This document shows positions 1 through 11,197 of a stretch of DNA of 64,000 nt, piece after piece; within the stretch, counting starts at the first letter, position 1, and every line of letters begins with the position of its first letter. The notes beneath the pieces are model-generated. The model saw only the letters and a list, made by a program, of their open reading frames with translations, was not told the origin of the DNA and did no database searches. Made by a program: the position numbers and the translations under genes. Origin of the DNA: Shinisaurus crocodilurus. Its lineage: Eukaryota; Chordata; Lepidosauria; Squamata; Shinisauridae. Where the stretch lies: assembly GCA_021292165.1 (NCBI GenBank), contig CM037878.1, positions 11,834,857-11,898,856 on the forward strand, in the 5' to 3' direction.

Positions 1-568
1 TGATATACGTGGCACCTTTGATTCGATGGTTTTCCTCAACTGCATTCTGAAATAATACACAGTCCCATAGTTTATTCTGAATTAGTACATGGCCCCAAAG
101 ATTGGTTTGGACTTAATAAGAAATGTACAGAAATCTCTAAAGACTTGTGGAAAGTGGAAGGAATAAATCACTGAGAGGTAATTGTATTATCCCCATATAA
201 ATGATAGCCTTGATATGCTGGTTTTACTGGTGCATGAGACGTTTTGCCAAGATACACACTGTCTAGAGATGATGAAAAATTTGTGGCTCGTAATGTTGGC
301 TGGGAGTGGATTTATCATGCTTAATTTCTGTTGATTTCAGTATATTTTATGCTTCGCCCTAGCCTCTAGTATTTCAGCTAAGTATGTTGCTAAAGAGCTG
401 TTGCCTTTTGGGCAGGGGGGACCTGGCTCTTTATTGGTGAAGGACATGCTGTGCATATATTGTTTATAAACCAGCACATTAAGATCTTTGAAATCTTAAG
501 CTGGAAAAAAATTGACACAAGTTTCATTGCAACTCTGCCATGTATTCTGAAAATATATAGCTATAAAC
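1..568. other. Intron 1 sequence, nothing recognised
   Basis: AT-rich sequence without a convincing repeat, exon or RNA gene. Assigned to DVL3 intron 1 (or upstream flank) only because no exon 1 was found downstream of it. Confidence 0.4.
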
Positions 569-730
569 CAGGCTTACGCTGGCTCAGCTTGTCTGAGTGT
601 GGAAAGCTAAGCAAGGTCAAGCCTGGTTGTTACTTGGATGGGAGACCCCTCCTCTAGTTTCCTGCTTTGAGCAGGGGGTTGGACTCGATAGCCTTGTAGG
701 CTCCTTCCAACTCTATTATGAAATCTATGT
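569..730 (+). mobile_element. 5S-rRNA-headed SINE with CR1 tail, copy 1
   Basis: The head carries the 5S internal promoter parts: AAAGCTAAGCA (A-box/IE region) and GGTT..TACTTGGATGGGAGACC (C-box). The tail is CR1-like: gagcagggggttggactcg, then ccttccaactcta. This is the only copy on the + strand of the window. Confidence 0.8.
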
Positions 731-833
731 TTTGGACTACAGCTCCCAGTTTTCTGGACGATTGGCTATGCTGGCTGCGGCTGATGGGAATTGAAGTCTA
801 AAACATCTGGAGGGCACCAGATTGGGGAAGGCT
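729..833. mobile_element. hAT-type foldback MITE relic
   Basis: Decayed inverted halves: tttggactacagctcccag on the left and ctaaaacatctggagggcacca on the right, around a central tgctggctg. Resembles the window's other hAT foldbacks; no target duplication seen. Confidence 0.45.
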
Positions 834-893
834 GATGTAAACAAAGGGTCCTGTAAAAGTCAGGCTTTGTATATATTCTGGACTAGATCAACA

Positions 894-1105
894 GAGAGCC
901 AGGGTGGGAAATGTCTAGAGTGCCAGACTTGGACTGGGGAGACTTGAGTTCAAACCCTTGCGTGGCCGGTATCTATATCTCAGTCCAAGTTACTTTGCTG
1001 GGTGGTTGTGAGGATAAAATGAGAGACACTCCCCCCCCCCCCCCGCCGCCAATTTTCCACACTAAGTTTGGTGGAAGAATGGTGGAATACAAATGTGACA
1101 GAACA
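894..1105 (+). mobile_element. Old tRNA-derived SINE (L2-tail family), with poly-C run
   Basis: Diverged match to the young SINE family: gagccagggtggg, then ttgagttcaaaccc (B-box), then gtggttgtgaggataaaatg. A C run at 1030-1044 lies inside it. Confidence 0.5.
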
Positions 1106-1261
1106 ATAAAATACTAAATTTGGGGATTATTCCTTCTGCATTCTGCATGCAGAAGGAATTATCTAAATAAACAGGATATAAAGTTATACACTTGCTCAAT
1201 TTGGAATGCTGTGTGTTTACAAAAACTTGTTTTGGCATTCCCTTTTTATTTTGAAAGGGCC

Positions 1262-1410
1262 AGTGTTAGCAGTTAGAGAGCCACTGTGTTCAATCAGACC
1301 TCAAGGACCTGGGTTCAAGCCCTACCTATGCCAGGATGCATTCTGTGGTGTTGAGCAAGTCCCCATTTCTCAGCCTTAATTTCTCCTCCGTAAAACGGGA
1401 AGTTTGACAA
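1262..1410 (+). mobile_element. MIR-like SINE relic
   Basis: Old copy: tgggttcaagccctacc as a B-box, gagcaagtccccatttctcagcc and tctcctccgtaaaacggga, matching the core and 3' wording of amniote MIR elements. Confidence 0.5.
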
Positions 1411-1669
1411 TGTACCTCATCAGAATATATATACGTACATAGACAACTAACTCAGTTTGAAACATTAATTAGTCAAAAGGGAAAAAAAGAGCTTCAGTAT
1501 ATAGCAGTAGAACTAAATATTCTTTAAAATTCCTTTAAGGTGTGTTACAAATGACACAGCCCCCAAACCCTTTTAAAATGTGAGTTTTTACACACTGAAG
1601 ATTGCTGGAGATATGGGTCTCTAGTGCTAATTATTTCCATTTATGGTGAGCTTGTTCTAAAATTTAAAT

Positions 1670-2463
1670 TGTGAAGGACCAGCACCCGGGTCCTATGCGT
1701 GAGTTCGGCGCTTAACGGGTTAACCCGCACTGAGTTACAGCCCGTACAAGTAATTGAAACCGACTAGGAGGTTTGCGCAACAAAAGGAAACTCCAGCCCT
1801 TTGTATGACCAAATAAGGCTTTTATTTTCTATACAATATACGGAGCGGAACTAATAACTTTCTAGGAATACTATAACGTCAACATGACCTGACGTGATCT
1901 CCGAGTTTATCAGTGAACGGGTTCCCAGGCTAGCGCATTGGGATTAGTCAGTTACCTTAGACTAAAGACTTTACGCTGGTCAGGTTTCAGCCTGGCTCCG
2001 GATCTGCCCGATCCGGGGAAGAGAACAGCTTATCCCAGCCGCCGCTGGAGGATGAATCTTGATAAGAGTAACCCGTGTTCCCAACAACCCCCAAAAGGAG
2101 GGGAGAGGGGTTTTCTACCCCTGAGTTTCCCGCTCTCTCCGCCCCTGCGGTCAGGTGGGGCTTATGCCTGCCCCTTCGTGTCAGGTGGGCTTATTCCTGC
2201 CCCGGAAAAGAAGGTGACCCCGGAAAAGAAGGTGACGTGTTGGGTACTTTACAGCTCTTTGAGACTGCCCTGCTAGTTTGATGGTCTTGATGGTCCTTGC
2301 CTGGGTTTTGTGGAATCCAACCGAGGCCCTCCATTGTTGGTCTGCAGATCTGTCTGGCTACTTCCTCATCTCTCCAGCCTCCCTCCCCCCCCCTGGGGAA
2401 AGAGACTGAGGTGTACGTGCGCGTGTGCGTGTGCATGTGTACTCGTGTCAGGCTTTCTCCACA
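1670..2463 (-). mobile_element. Solo LTR with 5-bp target duplication
   Basis: A 794-bp CpG-rich block begins TGTGAAGG and ends CTCCACA, with TAAAT on both sides (1665-1669 and 2464-2468). Read on the minus strand an AATAAAAGCC polyadenylation-like site sits ~150 bp before the CA end, so the LTR points left. No gag or pol remnant adjoins it, so it looks like the product of LTR-LTR recombination. A 5-bp duplication fits gypsy-type or some ERV elements; the class is not resolved. Confidence 0.6.
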
Positions 2464-2719
2464 TAAATCATATCAGAAACATGCAATAGCTTTAATAAAT
2501 AAAACATTTGGGTATTTGACCTCCCCCCCCATTACTTGAACAATATTGTCCTAAGCAATTACAGAAACAATTATAATTGTATTGACAATGGCTACTATTG
2601 ACAAACCAAAGAATTGTGTTACAAGCTATGGATAATTGGCTGTGAAAGCTCTGGAAAAAAGAGAGGTTAAATTTAATTAAGATAGTTGTTTAGAAAAATT
2701 TGCAAAGTGTTCTACATTT

Positions 2720-2888
2720 TTAAAATAATCCTTTACTTTTGTAACAGTGCTGTGAGACGTATCTTTATGATTGGGGAACTGAAGCTGAGAGGAAATGTCT
2801 TGCTGGAGGCTGTAGAATGAATCTGTGGCAGAGGTGGCATTTGAGCCCAAATACTGCAAATCCATGGCCAACTCTCTTACGACTGACT
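2720..2888 (-). mobile_element. MIR-like SINE relic
   Basis: Antisense MIR wording: tggggaactgaagctgaga, gtggcagaggtggcatttgagccca, aactctcttacga. Old and diverged. Confidence 0.5.
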
Positions 2889-3243
2889 TGGTTCACACAT
2901 CATGGCCAATTTCTGGGTTGTTTAACCCAGGAATTGGCAGGGGCGTGTGGGAGTGAATAAGTGCACTGCCTCCCACACACTTCTAGTTAACAACCCAGGG
3001 TTGTTTCTTGACATACAAACCTGGAAACATTGGGCTAACTCTTGGTTGTTGGACCCCTAAACAACCCAAGAGTTTCTGGGTTCACATGTCTCGAAACAAC
3101 CTGGGAATGGAGCATTCCTAGATTGTTAATTGAAAACAGAAGTGGGTGAGCAAGAGGGAATCTGCATTCTCACTTGCTCCAGCTTGCTCACAAACAACCT
3201 GTGGTTAACAAATCACGAGTTGTTTGATTGTGCAAACTGGGTC
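2889..3243. repeat. Palindromic word-rich foldback element (AACCCAGGGTTGTT type)
   Basis: Bounded by tggttcacacatca on the left and tgattgtgcaaactggg on the right (imperfect inverted ends). Inside, aacaaccc/gggttgtt words recur in both orientations at least eight times. Related in design to 4338-4658 and 16289-16604. Confidence 0.5.
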
Positions 3244-3256
3244 ACTAAATTGTTAC

Positions 3257-3437
3257 ATATCTTTATTTATTTATTATATTTATACCCCGCCTTTTTTCCT
3301 GCAAGGAACCCAAGGCGGCTTACATAATCCTCCTCCTCTCCATTTTATCCTCACAACAACCCTGTGAGGTAGGTTAGGCTGAGAGTCAGTGACTGGCCCA
3401 AAGTCACCCACTCACCACTATGCCACACTGGCTCTTC
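3257..3437 (-). mobile_element. tRNA-derived SINE with L2-like tail
   Basis: Antisense copy: tttatttattatatttatacccc tail, aaggcggcttacataatcc, gtgaggtaggttaggctgag, ggcccaaagtcaccc, and a shortened tRNA-like head. Confidence 0.8.
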
Positions 3438-3439
3438 TT

Positions 3440-4337
3440 TACCTATGGTGAATAAAGTTGTTTTTCACATGGTGAAAAGATGGTGAAATATTTATGTGAA
3501 GATGCACGACCATGACAAATTAAAAAGGTGCTATACAAAAGATAGGTAGTAGTAAATTTTGAACGGTGTTAGGAGTTTTATAATACATTCCACAGAGTGG
3601 GGTGGGCTTAACCTAGCAGGTCACAAATGGGAGAACACATGTGAAGCATTTAAGAATGGACAGTAAACCAGACTGATTTGGAACCCAAAGTGGATAAAAA
3701 CAGTTGTGGAAAAAATTCATCCCACACCCTAATGCTCTCCAGAAGGGGGATGTTTGCAAAGTAAAGCAAATTTTGCAAGATGCCAATTTAATAATAGCTA
3801 GTGTATGAATAATAATAGTTATGTATAGGGTGGCCCAGACTGCCTGTGCCTAGGCCCCACTTCTATTCAGAAGAGAATCTATCTTTCTCTACATGACAAT
3901 AGGGACACCAGGCCTGGAATGTTGTTGTGTTCAGGCCAGGACTCTCGCACACAAGAGGAATTAAGTGCTAATTTGGAGAAGAGCTTGCTGATGTCTCTAC
4001 TTGAGATTGATTAACATAAAAACAGGCCGGCTTGGCTAGGACCTTGAGAGGGACAAAGAAAAAAAGAAGTGCAGATTTGCAAATGTATTGATCTCAATTT
4101 CTCCCCAGACTCAGGATGGACAGCATTTTCCTCATTTCCTTTTATACTTGTAGCAATCCCATGGGGGCACTCACCAAAATTCAGGTTTACCAAAATGGGG
4201 GCTCCTGTTCTCTTGTGAGAATTATTTGCCCAAGGCGGAGCTGGAAACTACAGCCAGGTCTGAGTTCGGCCACGTATCAAGGACGGAGAGAGTCATCTTA
4301 GGTTAGGTCAGGATGTGAAAAACACATGATACTGTGG
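3440..4337. other. Intron 1 unique-looking sequence
   Basis: No exon or recognisable repeat. Ordinary AT-rich intronic sequence. Confidence 0.4.
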
Positions 4338-4658
4338 GCCAATTTGCACAACATGACAGTCCACCGTGGCTTAATTTAGCCATGGGGGCTGTTGTGTTGG
4401 GCTAGGGACCTAGGTTACCGTGGCTTGTGTTGCGCGAACCCGGACGGCATGGCTTATTGGGAGTGGGCAGCAACCCGACAACAGCCCATGGCTTATTTGA
4501 GAGTTGCTGCCCACTCCAACAAGCCATGCTGTCCAGCTTTACACAACATGGCAACCCACGCCGGTGAGGGTAATTAAGCAAATTCCGCTGGCATGCATGC
4601 TGGGGGAAATAAGACACGATGGCGTCTTCCCCCTGCCGTGATTGTGCGAACCCGGTCA
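4338..4658. repeat. Palindromic word-rich foldback element (TAAGCCATGG type)
   Basis: Starts ccaatttgcacaaca and ends tgattgtgcgaacccgg. Words such as ccgtggctta, cccatggctta, ggcttatt and aagccatg alternate in direct and inverted order. A 31-bp tandem duplication (gtgacaagtggaatttt...) follows at 4667-4722. Confidence 0.5.
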
Positions 4659-4719
4659 GAGTGGGTGACAAGTGGAATTTTATGGGAGCTAGGGTGACAA
4701 GTGGAATTTTATGGGAGCT

Positions 4720-4915
4720 AGTGTGATGTGGAGGCTAGAGTACTTGGCTTGATCTGTGGAAGTGTGATTCCAAAATTCCACTCGGCCATGACCTCATCGA
4801 GTGGCCTTGGGCAAGCTCCTTTCTCCCAACCTGTACTACTCCATGTGGTTTGTTGTGAAGATAAGTACATCACCCTGACATGAGCAGGTTGGAGGAAGGG
4901 TGGAGTACAAATGGG
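4720..4915 (+). mobile_element. Old tRNA-derived SINE
   Basis: Diverged copy: gtggaggctagagtacttgg, actcggccatgacctcat, ccttgggcaagctcc, then aggagg-like tail gaagggtggagtacaaatg. Confidence 0.45.
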
Positions 4916-5170
4916 ATGGATGGATGAATAGATAGTAAGGAAGCTCCTTGATTAAGATGATAGAAAAAGAACTTACTTAAGGGAATTTGGAAAGTGCATA
5001 GAACTACAGTTGGGAGCATGCCAGGCAGTGAGCAAGAGCAAACCGTTTTGAATTGGATCCCAGAGTGATGGATCGACTGCAGATCTGCTGTCACAAGTTT
5101 TCCATCTGTTGTGCTAGCAGCAACCTGTTTTCTTTAGGGTCCTTTGTGGCAGGCTGAAGCAAGACAGATA

Positions 5171-5350
5171 TTATTTATTTATTTATTTATTTATTTTATT
5201 ATATTTATACCCCACCTTTTTTCCTGCAAGGAACCCAAGGCGGCTTTCATAATCCTCCTCCTCTCCATTTTATCCTCACAACAACCCTGTGAAGTAGGTT
5301 AGGCTGAGAGTCAGTGACTGGCCCAAAGTCACCCAGTGAGTTTCATGGCC
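5171..5350 (-). mobile_element. tRNA-derived SINE with L2-like tail, head truncated
   Basis: Antisense tail (ttatttattt repeats, atatttatacccc), aaggcggctttcataatcc, ggcccaaagtcacccagtg, lost after catggccgagc. Confidence 0.75.
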
Positions 5351-5543
5351 GAGCTATGTGCTATGTTGAACCACCTGCTCCTCATTCTTCCCTACAATCT
5401 GCATTTTCCTTCAGGCTGTGTGGTCCTTCCTGTAAGAATAATGTGCCAGCTTAGGTCAGAGTAAGGAAAATATTTTTATTTTTTTATTTTTTAAAAAAGC
5501 TCCCTGCCTGCCTCACACATTCCCTACCTCAGGGAAATGAATA

Positions 5544-5791
5544 CAGTAATACCTTGGATTGCAAGTAACTTGGTTTGAGAGCGTTTTGCAAGACAAGCAA
5601 ATTTTTAAATATTTATTTAATTTTTTAAACTTGATATACAAGTGACGTCTTGCAAGACAAGTACTGTAGTACAGCTTAAATTAAAAATCTGTACAAATTT
5701 TTTTGGGGGGGATTTCGTTTTGATATGAGAGTGTTTTGGATTACAAGCACGTTTCCAGAATGAATTATGCTCTCAATCCAAGGCATGACTG
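5544..5791. mobile_element. Tc1/mariner-like MITE, copy 1
   Basis: Flanked by TA on both sides. Left end CAGTAATACCTTGGATTGCA, right end ccaaggcatgactg: inverted repeats of ~20 bp continuing into gcgttttgcaagacaagc and gattacaagcacg. Non-coding interior of ~250 bp. Confidence 0.7.
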
Positions 5792-5823
5792 TAGTGTGTT
5801 CTCCAGTAATTTCTCTGTGCACA

Positions 5824-5882
5824 CTGCTTCATAAATCTTTACCTTGCTTGTCCTGCTTCATAAATCTTTACCTTGCTTGTCC
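5824..5882 (+). repeat. 31-bp tandem duplication
   Basis: ctgcttcataaatctttacc-ttgcttgtc occurs twice in a row, a local slippage duplication. Confidence 0.8.
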
Positions 5883-6357
5883 TCCTGATTCTAAGCTGTT
5901 TTACATTGCACCGTTAGGAATTTAGTAATCTGCAAAGTGGTAATTGAGCCACAACGTGTAGCATATGCCTTCTAATACAGCAGGCGGAGAATTCCAATCT
6001 TCACTTAAAAATAAATGAATGGTATTCCTTGTACTTGCTGAGAAAAAGCTACAAATTTTGCATTTTCACCCTTTCCCCGGAAGCCTTCCTTCTTTGTCCG
6101 TTACTAAAAACAATCCCCCATCACACACACATACCTTCCTCTTTCTTTAAATAAGCCCCACTACCATAGTTGCATGTTTGCAAACGGCCAAGCATGTTGT
6201 TCATATACATTCATACCAAGAGGCCTAACTTATTTTGAATTACCTTAGTTACAGCTTTTGGATTTTATAGTTAAAGATGGTTAAAAAAACAACACCCCCC
6301 CCCAACTACAAATGTCTAGATCTCCCCCTTCCCTCTGCTGATGAATTTCCCCCTATT
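5883..6357. other. Intron 1 sequence, nothing recognised
   Basis: No exon or clear repeat; a short C run at 6296. Confidence 0.35.
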
Positions 6358-6462
6358 TTATTTATTTATTTATTTATGTATTATATTTATGAATCGCCCA
6401 TCTGGCCAGACATCTGGCCACTCTGAGCGATGTACAGTCCAATAAAATACAAGGGGGGGGGG

Positions 6463-6501
<39 letters not shown>

Positions 6502-7725
6502 AAAACGCAATTAAAAAACAGTACAAAACTTAAAAATCCTAACCCACCCCATATTCCCACCTGAAAAGCCACGTTTTTAATGCACGGCAGAAGCTAATCA
6601 AGGAAGGGGCATGGCGGAGGTCACTGGGGAAAGAGTTCCATAAATTGGGGGCTGCCACAGAAAAGGCCCTCCTCCTAGTCCCCACCAGCCTGGTTTCTCT
6701 GGCTGATGGGACAGGGAGAAGGCCTGTCCGTGGCAGATCTTGTTGCGCTGGAGGTTGATGTTGCTGGAGGTGCTCCTTGAGATAAACTGGACCGGAGCCG
6801 TACAGGGTTTTAAAGGTCAACACCAACACCTTGAATTCTGCTCGGCAAACAACTGGTAGCCAGTGCAACTCTTTGAGCACTGGAGTGATGTGATCATGCC
6901 GGCAGCAGCCTTTAACCAGGCGAGCTGCTGCATTCTGTACCAGCTGCAACTTCCGAACCGTCTTCCAGGGTAACCCCACGTAGAGCGCATTACAGTAGTC
7001 TAGGCGAGAGGAGACCAAGGCATGAACCACCGACGGGAGCAGATGATTAGGAAGGTAGGGGCGCAACTGCCGCATTAGATGGAGCTGATACAGCACCGCC
7101 CGGCTCACAGCTGACACCTGAGCCTCCATGGACAGCTGGGAGTCTAGAATGACCCCCAAGCTGTGGTCCTGGTCCTTCAGGGGTAGATGTACCCCATTCA
7201 GCACCAGGTCAACATCCCCTAACTTTCCCTTGTCTCCCACCAGAAGTACCTTGGTCTTGTCGGGGTTCAGTTTCAGTATGTTCCTTCCCATCCAGCCACC
7301 CACTGCCTCCAGGCACTTGGACAGGGTTTCAACAGCCAACCTTGGTGAGGACTTGAAGGAGAGGTAGAGCTGCGTGTCATCCGCATATTGATGACAGTGC
7401 ATCCCAAACCTCCTGATGATAGCTCCCAGCGGCTTTAGGTAGATGTTAAATAACATCCGGGAGAGGATGGAACCCTGCAGCACTCCACAAGTGAGCGGCC
7501 GAGGGTCCGAAGCCTCCTCCCCGAGAAATACCCTCTGGTACCTTCTAGAGAGGAAGGACCGGAACCACTGCAATACAGTGCCTCCCACGCCCAACCCCTC
7601 CAGGCGGTCCAGGAGGATACTGCGGTCAACGGTATCAAAAGCCGCTGAGAGATTGAGGAGGACTAGAAAATAACATTCGCCCCTATCCAAAGCCCTCCTC
7701 ATATCATCCACTTCAGGTATAAGTA
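6358..7725 (-). mobile_element. L2-type LINE, 5'-truncated, reverse transcriptase frame open
   Basis: The minus strand encodes an uninterrupted reverse transcriptase of ~395 codons: LNLSAAFDTVDRSILLDRLE, CGVLQGSILSRMLFNIYLKP, catalytic YADDTQLYLSF, then [14 protein letters not shown] and the C-terminal region ending RRAFSVAAPNLWNSFPSDL. These words are typical of vertebrate L2-group elements rather than CR1. The endonuclease half is missing. The 3' end (6358-6540) holds atgaatcgcccatctggcc, a (CA)n run and a TTTATTTA tail. The open frame suggests a fairly young insertion. A decayed second L2-like 3' end follows at 7726-7880. Confidence 0.85.
6464..6497. repeat. (CA)n microsatellite
   Basis: About 17 CA units inside the L2 3' UTR, after a G run. 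Confidence 0.95.
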
Positions 7726-7880
7726 ACCTCTTAAAGTGGTTTACAGCAATAAAGCAAGAGATCAGTAAAAACACAATAAAGATCAGCAACAGGAAAAAAA
7801 AATATTCGATAAAAGTCAGACTAAAGCTAAAACATAGTAAGAGCTGGGCAAATAAAGCCTTCGCATGGCAGCAAAAAGAT

Positions 7881-8080
7881 AGGAACATAGGAAGCTGCCC
7901 TAAACGGAGTCAGTCTAGTTGTCCATCTAGCCCAGTATTGTTGATGCTGACTGGCAGCAGTGGCTCTCCAGGGCTTCATGTGGGATTCTTTCCTAGCCCT
8001 ACCTGGAGGAGATGCCGGGGATTGAACCTGGGACCTTGTGCAGGGAGAACGTGTGCTCCACCATTGAGCTACAGTCCCTC
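7881..8080 (-). mobile_element. tRNA-Ala-like SINE with CR1-like tail
   Basis: Read on the minus strand: tagctcaatggtggagcac, gcacaaggtcccaggttcaatc (B-box) and ccccggcatctcc, close to a tRNA-Ala; then gagccactgctgccagtcag, ctagatggacaac and cttcctatgttcct. Same family at 23671, 52433 and 62850. Confidence 0.75.
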
Positions 8081-8107
8081 ACAGGTGAGCCTCCCTCGGG
8101 AGCATAT

Positions 8108-8280
8108 TCATAGATTTCATAGATCATAGAGTTGGAAGGAGCCTACAAGGCTATCGAGTCCAACCCCCTGCTCAATGCAGGAAACTAGAGGAGGGGTCTC
8201 CCATCCAAGTAATCACCAGGCCTGACCCTACTTCGCTTTCCACGCTCAGACAAGCTGAGCCAGCATATGCCACAGGCCTG
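8108..8280 (-). mobile_element. 5S-rRNA-headed SINE with CR1 tail, copy 2
   Basis: Full-length antisense copy: tail tcatagatcatagagttgg first, then ggtctcccatccaagtaatc (C-box complement), gctttcc, and head end gccacaggcctg. Confidence 0.85.
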
Positions 8281-8467
8281 TATTCCAAAACACTTAACCA
8301 GTGTGAGGATTCACACTATGACAGTCTTAAGATCTCCCAGTGTATTTGTGGCTGATTTGACACTGGGTCTCCTTGGTCAAGATGGCATTCCAACTCCTCG
8401 GATCATATTGTGTTAACTGCATTTATTATTACAAAAAGGTGCAACATTAGGCAGGCAACATCCCTGT

Positions 8468-9003
8468 GAGGTAGGTTAGGCTGAGAGTCCGTGACTGGCC
8501 CAAAGTCACCCAGTGAGTTTCATGGCCGAGCGGGGACTAGAACCCGGATCTCCCGAGTCCCAGTCCAACACTCTCACCACTACGCCACACCGGCTCTCAA
8601 TCTCTGCTTTCCTTTAAAAGAAAACAAAAAGAGAGTTCTCTAGCACTGATGCCTGCAAAGGTGGCCTTTTAAAGTGTCAGACTCAGTGATGCCTTGTGAA
8701 ATCTCAGCAGGGGCTCAGTATGATTTCCAGTAGTCCAGGAAGGGGCTTCATGAGTAGCAGAAACAGAATCGATGTAAGCAAAGGAAGCATGTGCTAATTT
8801 TCATAGAATTCAGCTTTTCCTGGAGCAGAATTTGTGTTACCTTGGCCCAGAACTTTGTTTTAATGAAGAGCTCTGGGCCAATTCCATTTGTTCCCACAAC
8901 TAGCATGGTAGGCTGGTCAACAACACCCTTTATTTTTCAGAGGTGGTTGAAACTTAGTGTCTTGTACAAGGCAGACACATCGACACAGGGAGCCAGCGTG
9001 GTG
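8468..9003. repeat. Internal duplication, copy A
   Basis: Nearly identical (about 98% by eye) to 21147-21690. It comprises the head-side half of an antisense SINE (8468-8599) and ~400 bp of sequence not otherwise seen in the window (8600-9000), for example aggaaggggcttcatgagtag and cactagcatggtaggctgg-like text. See copy B. Confidence 0.85.
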
Positions 9004-9130
9004 TAGGTGAGGCTGAGAGTCAGCGACTGGCCCAAAGTCACCCAGTGAGCTTCATGGCTGAGTGGGGACTAGAACCCGGATCTCCCGAGTCCCAGTCCAA
9101 CACTCTCACCACTACGCCACACTGGCTCTC
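8991..9130 (-). mobile_element. tRNA-derived SINE, rearranged
   Basis: Starts with 15 bases of the sense head (gggagccagcgtggtg) then switches to an antisense body and a complete antisense head (actacgccacactggctct). The matching place beside copy B carries a plain sense SINE. Confidence 0.7.
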
Positions 9131-9687
9131 TGTTTTTGGGTCATGAGGTGTGAAGACCTGTTCAAAGACAATAAATCTGGCAAATTGGAGCAGAGGGTAT
9201 GTTTTAAAAGAGAAGTCGTTACACGCCCTTAAGCTGGTGAGGGTCTTGAGGCCAGCTTATCCAGTTCATCATCCAGGCAGCTGGCAGATACGACAGAGTC
9301 ACAGCAGCTGTGGATTTGTTCTCAGCTGCTGCGGAACAGGGGTTCTTGCCTGCTGTGCTCTCCTGTGTGTGTGGGTGTCTCTCTGTGTTGGGCCCCTTCC
9401 CCAAAGTCATCAGATTCCTGAACTCTGTGTTGTTCTGATGACAAATCTTTGTAGTTACAGCCAGATGCTCTTTAAAAAGGGAATTATGAGCTTGGTTTGC
9501 TTTGGGCACTTGTTTTTCTGGATATATTTCATAGTCTCTGGCAAGTGATGGGAAGAAAGTACAGAGTTGAAGGATAGGTTGAGATCTATCAGGGTGATGG
9601 TGATGGTGGGATGGCGATTCTTTGGTCAGTCAGGATGCAGATGGGGTTCTGACAAGGACTTGAGTTCCTTTCTCTGTCCTGTCTTCT
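9131..9687. other. Intron 1 sequence, nothing recognised
   Basis: A 132-codon open frame at 9150 has no recognisable domain and no exon-like borders; treated as chance. Confidence 0.35.
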
Positions 9688-9695
9688 GTCTATAG

Positions 9696-9990
9696 CAGTG
9701 TTCTCCAACCTTGGGTCCCCAGATGTTTTTGGCCTACAACTCTGGCTGGGGCATGCTGGGAGTTTCATAGATTTCATAGATTTCATAGATCATAGAGTTG
9801 GAAGGAGCCTACAAGGCTATCGAGTCCAACCCCCTGCTCACTGCAGGAAACTAGAGGAGGGGTCTCCCATCCAAGTAATAACCAGGCCTGACCCTGCTTA
9901 GCTTTCCACGCTCAGACAAGCTGAGCCAGCGTGAGCCACAGGCCATAGTTGTAGGCCAAAAACATCTGGACCCAAGGTTGGAGAACACTG
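9696..9990. mobile_element. hAT foldback MITE interrupted by a 5S-SINE
   Basis: Ends CAGTGTTCTCCAACCTTGGG and its complement ...GGAGAACACTG, flanked by the 8-bp duplication GTCTATAG (9688-9695, 9991-9998). The two long arms are separated by the SINE at 9764-9944, which entered after the MITE. Confidence 0.85.
9764..9944 (-). mobile_element. 5S-rRNA-headed SINE with CR1 tail, copy 3 (nested)
   Basis: Full-length antisense copy in the middle of a hAT foldback. The host sequence gggagtt|gtaggcc is split, with AGTT repeated at both edges as a possible short target duplication. Confidence 0.85.
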
Positions 9991-9998
9991 GTCTATAG

Positions 9999-10539
9999 CA
10001 ACCTGACCCATTGCTGGAAAATAGGTTTGACGGGAAGTTAATAGTTTCTGAGCGAATTGCTTCCTGAAATATAATTTTTATCCTTGCTGAATCAGAGTTA
10101 CGTGCAGAAGTGCCGGATGGGCTGGTGCATGTGTGAAATGCGGCAAGGTCTGCCTCCCCTAGGCGCCATCAAAAATGAGCAGGGCTGTGAGAAATTTTCT
10201 GCATCTGCAGGGTTACTTGATATTTGGAGCAATGTACAGGAAACTTGCACTTTAAGAATGTGTCTCCAGCCCCTGGGAAAGGGGACAGACAGGGCTACTA
10301 GAACAGGTGTGATGAATCTCGTCGGAATGTAAGAATTGCTTTGCAAGGTCAGGCTGGGGAGATCCATTGACTTCTCTCTTCTGTGCCAGTGGTGGGCAGC
10401 TTGATGCCTTTGGGAAGCTTATAGACAGGCCATGATGGTGAGGACCTTGCCTGGTTTGTCCCCAGCGTCCAGTATTCATGCTTGTGAATATCTATGTCGC
10501 TACAGGGCCTAACAGACCAGTCCTCTTTTATGAATGTTT
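9999..10539. other. Intron 1 sequence, nothing recognised
   Basis: Unique-looking; overlapping short open frames on both strands have no recognisable domains. Confidence 0.35.
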
Positions 10540-10935
10540 GTAATTCTTTTTAAAAAGCCTGCTAAGCTACTTGCCATCACACACAATTGTGTGATGAATT
10601 CCATGACTGAATTATGTGTTCTGTGAAGAAATATTTCCTTTTGTTTATGCCGAGTCTAGTATGTGAGAGGGAGAAAAGTTTGTTTGTCTACAGTTCATGA
10701 TTTTATACATCTGTATTTCCTTCCCCTCCCCCGCTCACGCCAGACATTTTTCTAAACCAAAGCAACAAACCAAATGGTTTAGCCTTTTCTTGCCGGGAAG
10801 GTGCTCCAATCCCTTGATCATTTAGATTGCCTTTTTCTATACATTTTTGACATGCGCTGACCAGAATTCTACACAGTATTCCAAATGTTGCTGCACTGGT
10901 TTGCATAGTGGTATTGCAGTACTGGTCATTTTATT
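10540..10935 (-). mobile_element. Old CR1 fragment
   Basis: Antisense CR1 wording: ctacttgccatcacaca, gaattccatgactgaatta, gtgaagaaatatttccttttg, and ttctacacagtattccaaatg. Diverged. Confidence 0.55.
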
Positions 10936-11037
10936 TTAGTCCTTGCCCTAGTAATTTCTAAGACAGAACTTCCCTTTTTTCCCCCCATGGCCATTGCACA
11001 GAAGGTTGATACTAAAGGGGTTCAGGTCAACCCCCAT

Positions 11038-11197
11038 ACATGTTAAAGGCATTCAAGGCAGTCTGGAGGCATTCAAAGTGCAACTGGACAATCATCTGTC
11101 AGGGATGCTTTGACCTGGATTCCTGCACTGAGCAGGGGGTTGGACTTGATGGCCTTGTAGGCCCCTTCCAACTCTACTGATTCTATGATTCTATGAA
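11038..11197 (+). mobile_element. CR1 3' end fragment
   Basis: ctggaggcattcaaagtgca, ctggattcctgcactgagc, gggggttggacttgatgg, then (ATTCTATG)n: the classical CR1 3' end. Confidence 0.85.

Noticed and set aside
6539..7888. 449-codon minus-strand ORF as a host gene
   Set aside because: Contains L2-type reverse transcriptase motifs including YADD; it is a LINE.
8108..8280. 5S rRNA gene or pseudogene
   Set aside because: The 5S-like head is always fused to the same CR1 tail at many loci, so it is a SINE.
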